NCBI RefSeq assembly: GCF_030704305.1
Contig: NZ_CP131935.1
Location: 4,154,001-4,218,000 of the forward strand
Direction of reading: 5' to 3'
DNA length: 64,000 nt
DNA from: Massilia sp. R2A-15
GTDB lineage: Bacteria > Pseudomonadota > Gammaproteobacteria > Burkholderiales > Burkholderiaceae_D
Shown: positions 17,592-25,681 of the stretch, piece after piece
Position numbering within the stretch: the first letter of the stretch is position 1
Layout: each line of letters begins with the position of its first letter
Notes under the pieces: model-generated
What the model was told of the DNA's origin: nothing
Seen by the model: the letters and a program-made list of their open reading frames with translations, nothing else
Database searches by the model: none
Made by a program: the position numbers and the translations under genes

Positions 17592-17618
17592 GGGGTCTGG
17601 TCCTGCGGACCTGACCCC
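17592..17618. repeat. Family-A palindrome
   Basis: A 27-bp copy lies 42 bp upstream of the chosen kinase start in the divergent control region. The rest of 17294-17660 holds the third sigma-54 control region and no gene. Confidence 0.85.
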
Positions 17619-17660
17619 ATTTTGGATGTTGTGGCGGCGGCGGAAATTAACCCGAACCCG

Positions 17661-19706
17661 ATGGACAACCTTGCTCAAGCAATCCAGCAACTGCAAAGCG
17701 GCGCGCTGGAACGCTCGGATTTTTTCATCCAGCTGGACCGGGCGCTCGCCTCGGCCCCGGGCAACGCCGTGCGCATGCTCGAGGCGCTGAGCGAGCAGCA
17801 CGCCCGCTCGCCGCTGGCGCCCGAGCTGTACGCCGAAGTACAGCAGCACATCGAACGCTCGCTCAAGGCGCGCAAGAACGCCGGCGCCGACGACACCTTC
17901 GTCCAGACCAGGCCTGGCGCCTTCGTCCCCGCCGCCCCGCCCGTCACCACGCCGCCGCGCGACGAACTGGACGATCAGGAAGCCGAGCCCGAACGCATGA
18001 AGGCGGTAGGCGACACCCTCAACGGCCGCTTCGTGCTGGAGGAATGCGTCGGCTTCGGCGGCATGGGCACGGTCTACAAGGCGCTTGACCTGCGCAAGCT
18101 CGAAGCGGCCGACCGAAAGCCCTACATCGCCATCAAGGTGCTCAACGTCCAGTTCCGCGGCCACCCGAAGTCGCTGATCGCGCTGCAGCGCGAAGCGCGC
18201 AAGGCGCAGGCGCTGGCGCACCCGAACATCGTCTCGGTCTACGACTTCGACCGCGACGGCCAGACCGTCTACCTGACGATGGAATACCTGTCTGGCAAGT
18301 CGCTCAGCCAAATGCTGCGCGCGCCCGGCTTCACCGGCATGCCCTACGCCGACGCGCTGAAAATCGTCGAAGGCATGGGCAAGGCCCTCGCGTATGCGCA
18401 CGAACGCGGCTTCGTCCACTGCGACTTCAAGCCGGGCAACGTCATCCTCACCGATTCCGGCGTGGTCAAGGTCATCGACTTCGGCATCGCCCGCGTGTTC
18501 CAGAAAGCGGAAGAAGAAGTCGACGTCACCGTGTTCGATCCCGGCAGCCTGGGCGCGCTGACCCCGGCCTACGCCAGCCCGGAAATGCTCGAACACCTCG
18601 AACCCGATCCGCGCGACGACATTTATGCACTTTCTTGCATAACCTACGAATTGCTGACCGGCAGCCACCCGTTCAACCGCCTTTCGGCGCTGCAGGCGCG
18701 CGCCGCCGGCATCAAGCCGCAGCAGCCTCCCGGCCTGAGCCGTGCCAGATGGCGCGCGCTGAAGGACGGCCTGTCGCTCGAGCGCGCCACCCGCACCCCG
18801 ACGGTGAACCGCTTGCTGAGCCAGCTGAGCGAGCCGGACCACGGCCCGCGCAACAAGATGCTGGCGATGGTGGGCGGCGGCATCGCGGCGCTCCTGATCG
18901 CCGGCGTCGCCGTCTGGCGCTTCGGACTGCCCGGCAAGAGCGTCGCGCCGCCGCCCGCGGTCGCCACGCAACAGGCGCCAGTTCCGGCCCCGGTCGCACC
19001 GCCCGCTGCGGCGCCCATGCCCGACCCGGCCGCCATCGCCGCCGCGCTCGCCGCCGTCCCCTGCTCGGCGCTGCTGGCGACGGCAACCGGGCGCACGCTG
19101 CGCGTCCAGGGCTATCTGGCGAAGGCTTACGGCAACGCGCGCCTGAGCGAGACGCTGGGCGCGGTGACTGGCGTGTCCGCGGTCGAGCTGGACGTGCAGC
19201 CGGTGGCCGACAACAACTGCGCTGTGATCAGCGCCCTCGGCCCGTACTGGAGCGCGCACCGGCGCGCCGGCGGCGGCGCCAAGATCGTCCTCAGCACGCC
19301 AGGCGCCGCGGCCGGCAACGTGCTGACCGACGGCGATTCGCTGATGGTCGACATCACCACCGCCGGCGCCGACTCGTTCGCCACGGTGGACTACTTCGAG
19401 GCCGACGGCAGCGTCGTGCACCTGCTGCCGAATCTGCGCGCGCGCGACAACCGGGCGCCGCCGCGCTACACCGCCACCATCGGCAGCCTCGGCAACTGGA
19501 TGATCGCCAAGCCGTTCGGCAGCGAGATTGTGGCGCTGGTCACCACGCCGGTGCCGCTGTTCGATGCGCTACGTCCCGAAACCGAATCGGCCGCCGATTA
19601 TTTGCGCGCGCTGGAAGATCGTCTGAAGCAGGCCAGCGCCAGCGCGGGCGGCAATGCCATCGCCGTCGATTTCGTCCAGATCAGCACGCGGGCGCGCAAG
19701 CGCTGA
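17661..19706 (+). CDS. Membrane Ser/Thr protein kinase with periplasmic DUF4384-like domain
   Basis: The ATG at 17661 gives 681 residues; a TTG at 17622 is possible but lies at the edge of a palindromic repeat. The kinase domain (about 115-365) has the Gly loop GFGGMGTVYK, Lys159 in AIKVL, catalytic HCDFKPGNV (Asp255; Cys replaces the usual Arg, so it is a non-RD kinase), DFG and APE-like SPEM. One membrane helix is at about 400-422 (MVGGGIAALLIAGVAVW), followed by a Pro/Ala linker and a C-terminal periplasmic domain with DUF4384 features (GDSLMVDI, DGSVVHLLPN). It is divergent from the peptide operons. Partners should be the locus PP2C phosphatase and FHA proteins. Confidence 0.93.
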   Translation: MDNLAQAIQQLQSGALERSDFFIQLDRALASAPGNAVRMLEALSEQHARSPLAPELYAEVQQHIERSLKARKNAGADDTFVQTRPGAFVPAAPPVTTPPRDELDDQEAEPERMKAVGDTLNGRFVLEECVGFGGMGTVYKALDLRKLEAADRKPYIAIKVLNVQFRGHPKSLIALQREARKAQALAHPNIVSVYDFDRDGQTVYLTMEYLSGKSLSQMLRAPGFTGMPYADALKIVEGMGKALAYAHERGFVHCDFKPGNVILTDSGVVKVIDFGIARVFQKAEEEVDVTVFDPGSLGALTPAYASPEMLEHLEPDPRDDIYALSCITYELLTGSHPFNRLSALQARAAGIKPQQPPGLSRARWRALKDGLSLERATRTPTVNRLLSQLSEPDHGPRNKMLAMVGGGIAALLIAGVAVWRFGLPGKSVAPPPAVATQQAPVPAPVAPPAAAPMPDPAAIAAALAAVPCSALLATATGRTLRVQGYLAKAYGNARLSETLGAVTGVSAVELDVQPVADNNCAVISALGPYWSAHRRAGGGAKIVLSTPGAAAGNVLTDGDSLMVDITTAGADSFATVDYFEADGSVVHLLPNLRARDNRAPPRYTATIGSLGNWMIAKPFGSEIVALVTTPVPLFDALRPETESAADYLRALEDRLKQASASAGGNAIAVDFVQISTRARKR

Positions 19707-19716
19707 CGGGGGTAAA

Positions 19717-19741
19717 GGGTCTGACCCCGCGGGTCAGACCC
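19717..19741. repeat. Short family-A-like palindrome
   Basis: A perfect palindrome gggtctgacccc-g-... (gggtctgacc / ggtcagaccc) lies 10 bp behind the kinase stop and may act as its terminator. Confidence 0.75.
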
Positions 19742-19800
19742 TGGTTTGGCTGCGGGCTCCCGGAAGGTACTGCTGCGACTTGCGCCGCGCGCGTTTTCTC

Positions 19801-19915
19801 CGTCGCTCCTGCGCAGGCAGGAGCCCATACTGCGTCTGCGCAACCTCAGCATGGGTTCCTGCCTGCGCAGGAATGACGAGCTGGGGGCCGCGGACTCAGC
19901 ATGGGTTCCTGCCCG
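19801..19915. repeat. Family-B palindrome pair plus a partial third copy
   Basis: Inverted copies of ctcctgcgcaggcaggagcc / ggttcctgcctgcgcagg are followed by a truncated third copy. They lie between the convergent kinase and FGE-fold genes. Confidence 0.85.
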
Positions 19916-19947
19916 CGATGTATCGCGCAGATACCGCAGAGGCAAGA

Positions 19948-21084
19948 CTACTTCATGCCACGCGCCACCCTGAACCCATTCTGCGTATGCCGCACACTCG
20001 CGTCATACTTGAACCGCGACGTCGACAGCATGTAACTGGCTCCTTCGCGCCACGATCCTCCCCGAATCACCCGCACGCTGCAATTGGCCGAATCCCAAGC
20101 CCTCCCATCCGCCGGCGCATCCTTGAACGTGTTGTGCCAGCAGTCCGCCACCCACTCCCACACGCTGCCGTTCATGTCATACAGCCCCCACGGATTGGGC
20201 GCGAAGCTGCCCGCCTTGGCCGGCGCATCGGCCTGCCACGGCGGCCCGCAGTCCTTGCAATTGGCCTTGCCGACGGCCATCTGCTCGCCCCACCAGTAGC
20301 GCGTGCTGGTCCCGCCGCGCGCCGCATACTCCCACTCCGCCTCGGTCGGCAGCCGATACGCCTTGCCCGTCGTGGTCGCCAGCCATTTGACATACACCTG
20401 CGCGTCATCCCAGCTGACATCGCGCAGCGGCGCCGCCGCCACGCTGTTCGACGCCTGCGCCAGCTGCGGACACGCATTGGCCGCCGCGCACGCATTCCAC
20501 TGCGCCACGGTCACCTCGTACTTGCCGATCGCGAACGGCGCCGCGATGGTGACGGAGTGCGCCGGCTTCTCGCTCGGATCGCTGCTGTTGCTGCCCATCG
20601 TAAATGAGCCCGCGGGCACCGCCACCAGCACCGGGCAGGTCGGACAATCGGTGATCTCCGAACCCGCCTTCGCAGGCGGCGAGGAAGCAGGTGCGGGCGC
20701 CGCAACAACGGGCGGCGGCTTCACCGCGGTGACTGGCGGCTTGACCGCGGAGGCCGGAGGCTTCACCACCGCAACAGCCGGCTTGCTCGGCGCCGGCGTG
20801 GGCGCCGCAGTGGCAGGCGCTGGCGTCGCCGCCTTCAGCCGGTCGATGCGCGCCTTCGCCAGCGCAACGAAACGCCCCTTCGGATACTGCTTCAGGTATG
20901 CCTCGTAGTCGCCGACATGGTTGCTGTCCTTGATCGACTCCCAGAACGTGATCTCGAACTGCTCGGCGCTGTTCTTCGGCACCACGCCGGCCAGTAGGAT
21001 GGGCGGATCCACGTCGCGGGCGACGCCGGTGGACGGCATGACAAGGCCCAGCAAAACGCTTGCGATGAGAAGAAGATGTGCCAC
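19948..21084 (-). CDS. Secreted SUMF1/FGE-fold protein (TagR-like position)
   Basis: A GTG start with gggag upstream gives 378 residues. A signal peptide (about 1-22, [20 protein letters not shown]) precedes a short helical part ([18 protein letters not shown]), a Pro/Ala/Lys linker (about 85-140) and an FGE-sulfatase domain (about 145-378). The domain is recognisable by [51 protein letters not shown] and GFRVAR. The active-site Cys pair of true formylglycine-generating enzymes is absent from the RGGSW segment, so oxidase activity is unlikely. A similar catalytically dead periplasmic FGE fold, TagR, stimulates the kinase PpkA in type VI secretion. Here the gene is convergent with the locus kinase. 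Confidence 0.88.
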   Translation of the reverse strand: MAHLLLIASVLLGLVMPSTGVARDVDPPILLAGVVPKNSAEQFEITFWESIKDSNHVGDYEAYLKQYPKGRFVALAKARIDRLKAATPAPATAAPTPAPSKPAVAVVKPPASAVKPPVTAVKPPPVVAAPAPASSPPAKAGSEITDCPTCPVLVAVPAGSFTMGSNSSDPSEKPAHSVTIAAPFAIGKYEVTVAQWNACAAANACPQLAQASNSVAAAPLRDVSWDDAQVYVKWLATTTGKAYRLPTEAEWEYAARGGTSTRYWWGEQMAVGKANCKDCGPPWQADAPAKAGSFAPNPWGLYDMNGSVWEWVADCWHNTFKDAPADGRAWDSANCSVRVIRGGSWREGASYMLSTSRFKYDASVRHTQNGFRVARGMK

Positions 21085-21235
21085 GAGCCGCTCCCGGTAA
21101 TCGCTGCGCGCAAGACGAATCGGCCTTGCGGATTTACTTCGACTGTGCCAGATTTAGCCATGCGGAGTCGCACGATGTCGTGAACATTTTGTCCAGCAAT
21201 TGTTCTTGCCCGCGTCGCGGGGAAAGGTGCCGATC

Positions 21236-21661
21236 ATGCGCAACACATTGCTTTCCGCCGCACTGCTGGCGATGCTCTTGCAGCTGCCCGCCGCCCAGTC
21301 GGCGCGCACGGCGGCGCCCGAAAACGCCCAGGTCTACTTTATCTGGCCGTCCGACGGCACGGTCATCCCGAACGGCAAATTCTGGGTGCGCATGGGCCTG
21401 CGCAACATGGGCGTGGCGCCAAAAGGCAGCGACGTCGCCAAGACCGGGCACCACCATTTGATCATCGACTCCGAGCTGCCGGCGATGGACGAGCCGATCC
21501 CCAACGACCGCAACCACCTGCACTTCGGCGCTGGCGAGACCGAGGCGCGGGTCGAACTGCCGCCCGGCAAGCACACCCTGCAGCTGCTGCTCGGCGACGC
21601 CAATCACGTGCCGCACGATCCCCCGGTGCAATCGAAAAAAATAACCGTCATCGTGAAGTGA
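21236..21661 (+). CDS. DUF4399-type periplasmic protein, copy 1
   Basis: The ATG at 21236 with gggaaagg upstream gives 141 residues with a signal peptide (about 1-24, LLSAALLAMLLQLPAAQSA). The mature part shows YFIWPSDGTVIP, GVAPKG, TGHHHLIID, PNDRNHLHFGAGETE, LPPGKHTLQLLLGD and VPHDPPVQSKKITV, the pattern of the DUF4399 family, whose function is unknown to me. The HHH and H-x-HFG motifs suggest a metal or ligand site. A paralogue follows 258 bp downstream, and the gene diverges from the FGE-fold gene. Confidence 0.85.
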   Translation: MRNTLLSAALLAMLLQLPAAQSARTAAPENAQVYFIWPSDGTVIPNGKFWVRMGLRNMGVAPKGSDVAKTGHHHLIIDSELPAMDEPIPNDRNHLHFGAGETEARVELPPGKHTLQLLLGDANHVPHDPPVQSKKITVIVK

Positions 21662-21713
21662 ATTGACAGCGCGATCCGTGGTCTAACGAAGATGGGTTGT
21701 TAGCCTGTAGACC

Positions 21714-21801
21714 GTCGTACCCGCGCAGGCGGGTACCCATGCTGAGCGCGCCGACGAAGTAAAGCTCGCTCAGCATGGGTACCTGCCTTCGCAGGTACGA
21801 C
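21714..21801. repeat. Family-B palindrome pair
   Basis: The arm gtcgtacccgcgcaggcggg and its inverted counterpart (cctgccttcgcaggtacgac) are separated by about 40 bp between the two DUF4399 genes. Confidence 0.88.
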
Positions 21802-21859
21802 ACCTTAACTGACGGTATTCGGGACGGGTCCCCGGGGGCCTGATCGCCAATCGTATCCC

Positions 21860-21899
21860 GGGGTCTGGTCCCGCGGAGCGACGGGGATGCCGAGTCCCC
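21860..21899. repeat. Family-A palindrome, long variant
   Basis: A ggggtctggtcccgcgg arm runs into the second hairpin form cggggatgccgagtcccc, 20 bp before the second DUF4399 gene. Confidence 0.8.
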
Positions 21900-21919
21900 A
21901 TTTTGGATGGAGCCATGCC

Positions 21920-22345
21920 ATGCGCAAATCCCTCGCCGCCGCAGCTGTGCTTGCCTGTCTGTGGAGCGCCGCGCCCATCGCCGCCAACTCCCCGGCGCCG
22001 GCCAACGCCTACTGCTACATCGGCTGGCCCAACGACGGCCAGGTGATCGCCGCGGGCAAGCCCTTCCGCGTCTGGTTCGGCCTGCGCTACATGGGCGTGG
22101 CGCCAAAAGGCGTCGCGTTCAAGAACACCGGCCACCACCACCTGCTGATCGACACCGACCTGCCGCCGCTGGACCAGCCCATCCCCAACGACCGCAACCA
22201 CCTGCACTTCGGCGCGGGCGAAACGGAAACCACCATCGAACTCGCGCCGGGCAAGCACACCCTGCAACTGCTGATGGGCGACGAAAACCACATCCCCCAC
22301 AATCCGCCCGTCAAGTCGAAGAAAATCACCATCACCGTCAGATGA
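21920..22345 (+). CDS. DUF4399-type periplasmic protein, copy 2
   Basis: The ATG at 21920 gives 141 residues with a signal peptide (about 1-23). It is a clear paralogue of the upstream gene: GWPNDGQVIAAGKPF, GVAPKG, TGHHHLLID, PNDRNHLHFGAGETE, APGKHTLQLLMGDENHIPHN. The downstream FHA-HD-GYP gene starts 1 bp after its stop, so it leads the operon 21920-28599. A periplasmic chaperone-like or ligand-binding role in the secretion machine is possible but only suggested by linkage. Confidence 0.85.
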   Translation: MRKSLAAAAVLACLWSAAPIAANSPAPANAYCYIGWPNDGQVIAAGKPFRVWFGLRYMGVAPKGVAFKNTGHHHLLIDTDLPPLDQPIPNDRNHLHFGAGETETTIELAPGKHTLQLLMGDENHIPHNPPVKSKKITITVR

Positions 22346-22346
22346 C

Positions 22347-24290
22347 ATGGAAACATCGCCTTCCTTCCCCGCACCGGGCGGCGCCGTCTCCGCCTACCTC
22401 GAGCTGACTGGCGCCGGCAGCGCCAAGCCCGCGGTGCTGCCGCTGCACGACGAAGCGGTGATCGGGCGCGACCCGCAGGACGCGCTCGCCTCCGACAAGT
22501 TCATCTGCGTGCCCGAGCACACCATCAGCCGCCGCCACGCCCGCATCCGCCGCCGCGGCGCCAACTACTTCATCGAAGACCTGCACTCGCGCAACGGCAC
22601 CTTCGTGCTCGGCCAGCGCCTCGCGCCCGGCGCCTGGCACCCGCTGCACGACGGCGACGAACTGTCGCTGTCCTCGGCGCAAATGGTGTTCCACTCGCTG
22701 GTCATCCCGCCGCGCGAAAGCATGCCCACCATCATCACCAAGGCCGTGGACGCCACCCAGTACGCCCAGCCGACCATGCGGCCGGCCGCCGCGCCCAGCG
22801 ACCTCGAAAAATCCGTCAAGCGCCTGCACGCAATGGCCCAGGTCAGCATCGCGCTCGGCGCCGTGACCGACCGCGCCACGCTCACCGAGCGCATCATGAA
22901 TTTTATTTTCGACCTGTTCCCGCTGGCCGAGCGCGCCTTCATCCTGCTCAGGGTCAACGAGCGCGACGCCCCGGTGCCGGTGGCCGCGCGCCGCCGCGAC
23001 GGCGCCATCCAGGACCCGGCCACCGTGCGCATCTCGCACACCATCGTCGACGAAGTGCTGCACAGGAAGCACGCCATCCTCTCCACCGACACGCTGTCCA
23101 ACCGCCACTTCTCGGCGCAGGAATCGATCGTCGCGCAAGCCATCCTCAGCGTCATGTGCGTGCCCCTGATCATCGGCGACGAAGTGATCGGCCTGATCCA
23201 GGTTGACACCTCCTCCGACCCCTTCGCGTTCACCGAGGCCGACCTTGAAATCCTGAGCGGCGTGTGCGCCGAGACCGCCGTCGCCCTGAAAAACTTCCAG
23301 CTCTACGCCGACATCAAGGGCCTGCTGGACGGCTTCGTCAGCGCCTCGGTGCAGGCGATCGAAGAACGCGACCCCGTCACGGCCGGCCACTCCTTCCGCG
23401 TCGCCGAATATTCCGACCGGCTGGCCGAGGCCATCGGCCGCGCCGACGACCCCGACCTGCGCCGCATCGCCTTCACCAGGGAACAGCTGCGCGAAATCCA
23501 CTACGCCGCGCTGCTGCACGACTTTGGCAAGGTCGGCGTGCGCGAGCACGTCCTGCGCAAGGAAAAGAAACTGCACCACGCCGACATGCGCCTGCTGGAG
23601 CAGCGCTTCCGCTACGCCCGCTCCTGCATCGAGCGCCAGGCCTACCGCGAGCTGGCCGAAACGCACCTGCGTGAACGCCTCGATGACGCCGAATTCCGCC
23701 GCCGCAAGGAAAACATCGACGCCGAGCTGCGCATCGAAAGCGCCCGCCTCGACGCCTTCCTCGAATCGATCCGGCAGGCCAACGAGCCCGCCATCTCCGA
23801 GGGCGGCAAGCGCTTCGAGCTCGACCCGATCCGCCGCTACGCCTGCCGCCATCCGGAAGGCGACGTGTTCCACCTGCTCGACGACGACGAACTGGCCGCG
23901 CTCAACATCGCGCGCGGCTGCCTGACGCCCGACGAACGGCGCCAGATCGAAGCCCACGTGGTCGATTCCTACTCCTTCCTCATTTTGATCCCGTGGACGC
24001 GCGAACTGGCCGGCGTGCCCGCGATCGCCCACGGCCACCACGAAAAGCTCGACGGCTCCGGCTACCCGATGGGCCTGAAGGGCGGGCAGATCAGCATCCA
24101 GACCCGCATCCTCACCATCAGCGACATCTACGACGCCCTCACCGCGCGCGACCGCCCCTACAAGCAGGCGGTGCCGGCCGAAGCGGCGCTTGCGCTGATG
24201 GACGCCGAATGCGCCGCCGGCCACCTCGACCCGCGCCTATTCAAGGTGTTCGTCGAATCACGCGGATGGGCCACATCATGCGCCGCCTGA
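22347..24290 (+). CDS. FHA-GAF-HD-GYP protein (predicted cyclic-di-GMP phosphodiesterase with phosphothreonine reader)
   Basis: The 647 residues contain an N-terminal FHA domain (about 20-120: VIGRDP, SRRHARI, LHSRNGTF), a GAF domain (about 155-325: VPLIIGDEVIGLIQVDT) and a C-terminal HD-GYP domain with a helical insertion (about 330-640). The HD-GYP residues are intact: HSFRVAEYSDRLA, LLHDFGKVGV, HGHHEKLDGSGYP and SDIYDALTARDRPYK. FHA domains bind phosphothreonine and HD-GYP enzymes hydrolyse cyclic di-GMP. The protein could therefore couple kinase output to second-messenger level. No membrane segment is seen. It overlaps the next gene. Confidence 0.93.
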   Translation: METSPSFPAPGGAVSAYLELTGAGSAKPAVLPLHDEAVIGRDPQDALASDKFICVPEHTISRRHARIRRRGANYFIEDLHSRNGTFVLGQRLAPGAWHPLHDGDELSLSSAQMVFHSLVIPPRESMPTIITKAVDATQYAQPTMRPAAAPSDLEKSVKRLHAMAQVSIALGAVTDRATLTERIMNFIFDLFPLAERAFILLRVNERDAPVPVAARRRDGAIQDPATVRISHTIVDEVLHRKHAILSTDTLSNRHFSAQESIVAQAILSVMCVPLIIGDEVIGLIQVDTSSDPFAFTEADLEILSGVCAETAVALKNFQLYADIKGLLDGFVSASVQAIEERDPVTAGHSFRVAEYSDRLAEAIGRADDPDLRRIAFTREQLREIHYAALLHDFGKVGVREHVLRKEKKLHHADMRLLEQRFRYARSCIERQAYRELAETHLRERLDDAEFRRRKENIDAELRIESARLDAFLESIRQANEPAISEGGKRFELDPIRRYACRHPEGDVFHLLDDDELAALNIARGCLTPDERRQIEAHVVDSYSFLILIPWTRELAGVPAIAHGHHEKLDGSGYPMGLKGGQISIQTRILTISDIYDALTARDRPYKQAVPAEAALALMDAECAAGHLDPRLFKVFVESRGWATSCAA

Positions 24291-25681
24291 ACCATCTCTT
24301 CGCCCTGCTCGCCGCCATGCTGCTGTGGGGCTGCGCCGACGTCAGCCAGAAGCCCTACCAGCAGCCGTCGGTGCCGGAAAAAGCCGGCTGGTCGCAAACT
24401 TCCGGCCGCCCCGCCTCCCCCGGCGACACCATCCAGATCGACTGGTGGAAGCAGTTCAAGGACCCCTACCTGGACGGCCTGGTCGACAAGGCCGTCAACG
24501 GCAACTTCGACCTCAAGGTGCTGGCCGCGCGCATCGGCGTGGCGGGCGCCGAGATCGGCGAAGCGCGCGCCGGCGCCCTTCCCACGCTCGACGCCGGCGC
24601 CGGCGCCAGCTTCGAAAAAAGCACCGGCCAGAACTTCCGCAAGCAATTCAATCTCGGCACCCAGGTCAACTGGGACATCGACATCTGGGGCAAGGTCGAA
24701 AAAGGCGTGAAAGCCCAGACCGCCGAATACAAGGCGACCGAAGCCGAGTGGCGCGCCGGCTACCTCAAGCTCGCGGCCGACGTCGCCACCACCTACTTCC
24801 AGATCCTGCAATTCGACGAACAGATCGACCAGCAGCAAAAATCGCTCGCCAAGAGCCAGCAGATCCTCGCCACCTACCAGGCGATGCAGCAAAACGGCCT
24901 GGTGCCGCAGACGCGCGTGCTGCAGCAGGGCGCGGAGGTCAACGGCCTGACCAACGCCCTGATCGAACTGCGCCGCCTGCGCGCCATCGCCGGCAACGCG
25001 CTCTCCACCCTGGTCGCCGTGCCGGCCGGCGACTTCACGGTACCCAAGGGCAACCTGCAGCAGCGCGTGCAACTGCCGACCGTGCCCGAAGGCCTGCCGT
25101 CCCAGCTGCTCAAGCGTCGGCCCGACGTCGTCGCCGCGGAATTTCGCGTGCTGGTCGCCTACGAGCTGGTCGGCCAGGCCAAGCTGGCGCAACTGCCCTC
25201 GATCGGCCTGACCGGGCGCGGCGGCACCGCCAGCTTCGCGCTGAGCAGCCTGCTCAAGTCCTTCACCTTCGGCCTGCTCCCCAGCATCAACTTCCCGATC
25301 TTCGACCCCAGCGTCAAGGCGAAAATCAAGACCAGCGAAGCGCGCACCCAGGTCGCCGAGCAGCAATACCGCGCCACCGTCATGGCCGCCTTCGAAGAAG
25401 TGGAGAACGCGCTGGTCAACCTCGACGCGCACCGCAAGCAGCGCGAGCAGCTGCAGCAGCAGACCGACCAGCTGCGCACCGTGGCCGTGCAGATCGACGC
25501 CCAACTCAAGGAAGGGCTGGTGTCTCAGCTGGAAGTATTCGAAACCGAGCGCTCGCTGCTGTCGGCCGAACTGGCGCTGCTGGCCAACCACCAGCAGATC
25601 CTGTCCGACACGGTGACTTTGTACAAGGCGCTGGGCGGCGGCTGGGCGCCGGTGGATGTGCGGCATGCGTCCCGCGAATGA
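24278..25681 (+). CDS. TolC/NodT-type outer-membrane efflux lipoprotein
   Basis: The ATG at 24278 overlaps the HD-GYP gene by 13 bp (24266 is an alternative); 467 residues. The lipobox LLWGC gives a lipidated Cys near residue 19. Two outer-membrane efflux repeats follow, with the family features IDWWKQFKDPYLDGLV, VNWDIDIWGKVEKG, LLKRRPDVVAAE and INFPIFDP. Such trimers form the outer-membrane duct of type I systems and RND pumps. Together with the HlyD-type adaptor in the same operon and the C39-ABC transporter it completes a tripartite exporter. Confidence 0.93.
   Translation: MRRLNHLFALLAAMLLWGCADVSQKPYQQPSVPEKAGWSQTSGRPASPGDTIQIDWWKQFKDPYLDGLVDKAVNGNFDLKVLAARIGVAGAEIGEARAGALPTLDAGAGASFEKSTGQNFRKQFNLGTQVNWDIDIWGKVEKGVKAQTAEYKATEAEWRAGYLKLAADVATTYFQILQFDEQIDQQQKSLAKSQQILATYQAMQQNGLVPQTRVLQQGAEVNGLTNALIELRRLRAIAGNALSTLVAVPAGDFTVPKGNLQQRVQLPTVPEGLPSQLLKRRPDVVAAEFRVLVAYELVGQAKLAQLPSIGLTGRGGTASFALSSLLKSFTFGLLPSINFPIFDPSVKAKIKTSEARTQVAEQQYRATVMAAFEEVENALVNLDAHRKQREQLQQQTDQLRTVAVQIDAQLKEGLVSQLEVFETERSLLSAELALLANHQQILSDTVTLYKALGGGWAPVDVRHASRE

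Noticed and set aside
19948..21084. Active formylglycine-generating enzyme
   Set aside because: The fold is clear but the Cys pair needed for oxidation is missing from the C-terminal RGGSW region.
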